A stretch of 7,583 bases of DNA, taken from assembly GCA_009885185.1 (NCBI GenBank), contig VFLF01000332.1:1-7583 (forward strand). The letters are read 5' to 3'. The stretch comes from Nitrosomonadales bacterium. Its GTDB lineage: Bacteria > Pseudomonadota > Gammaproteobacteria > Burkholderiales > SG8-41. The notes under the pieces are model-generated. The model saw only the letters and a program-made list of their open reading frames with translations. It was not told the DNA's origin and ran no database searches. Shown one piece after another: positions 7,001 through 7,583 of this stretch. Both the position numbers and the translations under genes were made by a program. Positions within the stretch are counted from its first letter, which is position 1. Each line of letters begins with the position of its first letter.

Positions 7001-7578
7001 AGTCCGCGGACTTGACTGCTGAATTCGCAGTAGAAGCGCCCAGCCCCGTTCACTGCGCCTTCCTAAGGGGATGCCGAGACCTTGGCGGTGCAGCGCGAGA
7101 CTCAACAATCCCACCGGGGACATCCTGCGCGGTCAGTTAGGCGTCCGTCAGGCTTGGGGATTCCCTACCAGTAGTATCCCGTAGAAAAGCTATCAACAAA
7201 GGCGTGGTACGCGGAGCGTGAGCGTGCAGGCTTTGATGATTCCGTTGGCACGATCTTAGTCACACATGGGCATCATGGCGCGCATTGAACGGCACGCCGC
7301 AGTAAGTGCTGATCAAACCCAGCGACTGGAACTTCCCGGATATAGTGATGCGGTACGCGCACCTTGATCCGGAATTCACCGCGAGTGATGCACGAAACAC
7401 CCACACTGCGATTCAGTCGAAATGCGACGACGCGAAAGAGGTCAGTGAACACAACGGTTTTATGGGGTGGCTGACGGGACTCGAACCCGCGACAACTGGA
7501 ATCACAAAACGCTCCCCAAATCGCTATCGTTGTAAGTTGTTGATTATAAAGCCTGTTGCAGAGCGGAAAACAGCCTAA
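7001..7578 (+). pseudogene. Tyrosine recombinase (phage-type integrase), C-terminal relic
   Basis: Translating the plus strand with three frameshifts recovers the C-terminal half of an integrase: ARDSTIP (7093-7113), DILRGQLG (7119-7142), PVEKLSTKAWYAERERAGFD (7178-7237), then FRWHDLSHTWASWRALNGTP (7240-7299) and, after an in-frame TAA at 7303-7305, DWNFPDIVMRYAHLDPEF (7330-7383). These match the family pattern KAW..A..RAG..DFRWHDLRHTWASW...G.....L..L..W.....V.RYAHL.PE. The box II arginine of HDLRHT is Ser (7258-7260). The nucleophile Tyr is still present (RYAHL, 7352-7366). An in-frame TAG lies at 7172-7174. A weaker echo (VRGLDC) near 7000 suggests the relic starts there. The catalytic N-terminal part is missing and would fall inside the phospholipase gene. 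The frame then runs through the tRNA fragment (LTGLEPATTGIT), as integrases ending at their own att site do. Dead gene. Identity is secure from 7178 to 7383; outer limits are approximate. Confidence 0.85.
7463..7507 (-). tRNA. Partial tRNA-His(GTG), 3' half only; probable att site
   Basis: On the minus strand this reads anticodon loop TTGTGAT (7507-7501), anticodon-stem 3' strand TCCAG, variable loop TTGTC, T-arm GCGGG-TTCGAGT-CCCGT, acceptor 3' strand CAGCCAC, discriminator C73 and encoded CCA. C73 (which pairs with G-1) and anticodon GTG identify tRNA-His, and it matches the 3' half of the E. coli gene closely. Homology ends exactly at the start of the anticodon loop: the expected stem partner CTGGA is replaced by GCGTT and no 5' half occurs in the remaining 76 bp. 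It cannot be a functional tRNA. Such a 3' half beside an integrase gene is the standard footprint of a tyrosine-recombinase element that recombines in the anticodon loop. Confidence 0.9.
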
Positions 7579-7583
7579 AACCA

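Noticed and set aside
6996..7005. GTTCGAGTCC, which resembles a tRNA T-loop
   Set aside because: The flanking bases do not pair into a T-stem and no acceptor or anticodon arm follows; it is more likely part of the integrase relic.
7508..7583. Search for the missing 5' half of tRNA-His to the right of the fragment
   Set aside because: The expected acceptor and D-arm sequence (GGTGGCTA, AGCTCAGTTGG) is absent on both strands of this stretch.

Overview
The window looks like part of a high-GC proteobacterial chromosome (beta- or gammaproteobacterial in flavour; the genus cannot be told). The clues are GC-rich codon use, a tRNA-His fragment with an encoded CCA end, and an integrase relic of the HDLRHTWASW type common in those groups. 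About 84% of the window is one tightly packed minus-strand operon. Both flanks are scarred by mobile DNA.

Layout, left to right. Positions 1-233 are AT-rich and hold a nested ATCGAT-centred palindrome but no convincing gene. At 234-350 (minus strand) is the C-terminal tail of an IS3-family transposase, fused in frame behind a short acidic, cysteine-containing reading frame that starts at 473. From 565 to 6925, all minus strand, lies the operon. In transcription order it encodes a 609-residue cyclic-nucleotide-binding/patatin phospholipase, a 1286-residue single-module nonribosomal peptide synthetase (C-A-T-TE, the same layout as EntF), and a 233-residue TVP38/TMEM64 (VTT/DedA-type) membrane protein. 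The coding regions overlap by 28 bp and 4 bp, so translation is probably coupled. From about 7000 to 7507 (plus strand) is the decayed C-terminal part of a tyrosine recombinase. It runs into a 45-bp 3' half of tRNA-His(GTG), cut exactly at the anticodon loop, which marks an old attachment site.

How the genes may work together (inference): the phospholipase could release an acyl chain or lysolipid from the membrane under control of a nucleotide ligand. The NRPS could activate one amino acid, join it to a donor supplied in trans and release it through its thioesterase. The VTT protein, from a family that includes lipid scramblases, could move the lipid or lipopeptide across the inner membrane. 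Catalytic residues are intact in the phospholipase and in all NRPS domains, so the operon looks functional. No phosphopantetheinyl transferase, MbtH-like protein, exporter or regulator is encoded here, so activation and donor supply must come from elsewhere.

The operon probably sits in or beside an island inserted at tRNA-His. The geometry (integrase relic on one side of the half-tRNA and no tRNA 5' half on the other) suggests a junction between two elements rather than a simple island end.
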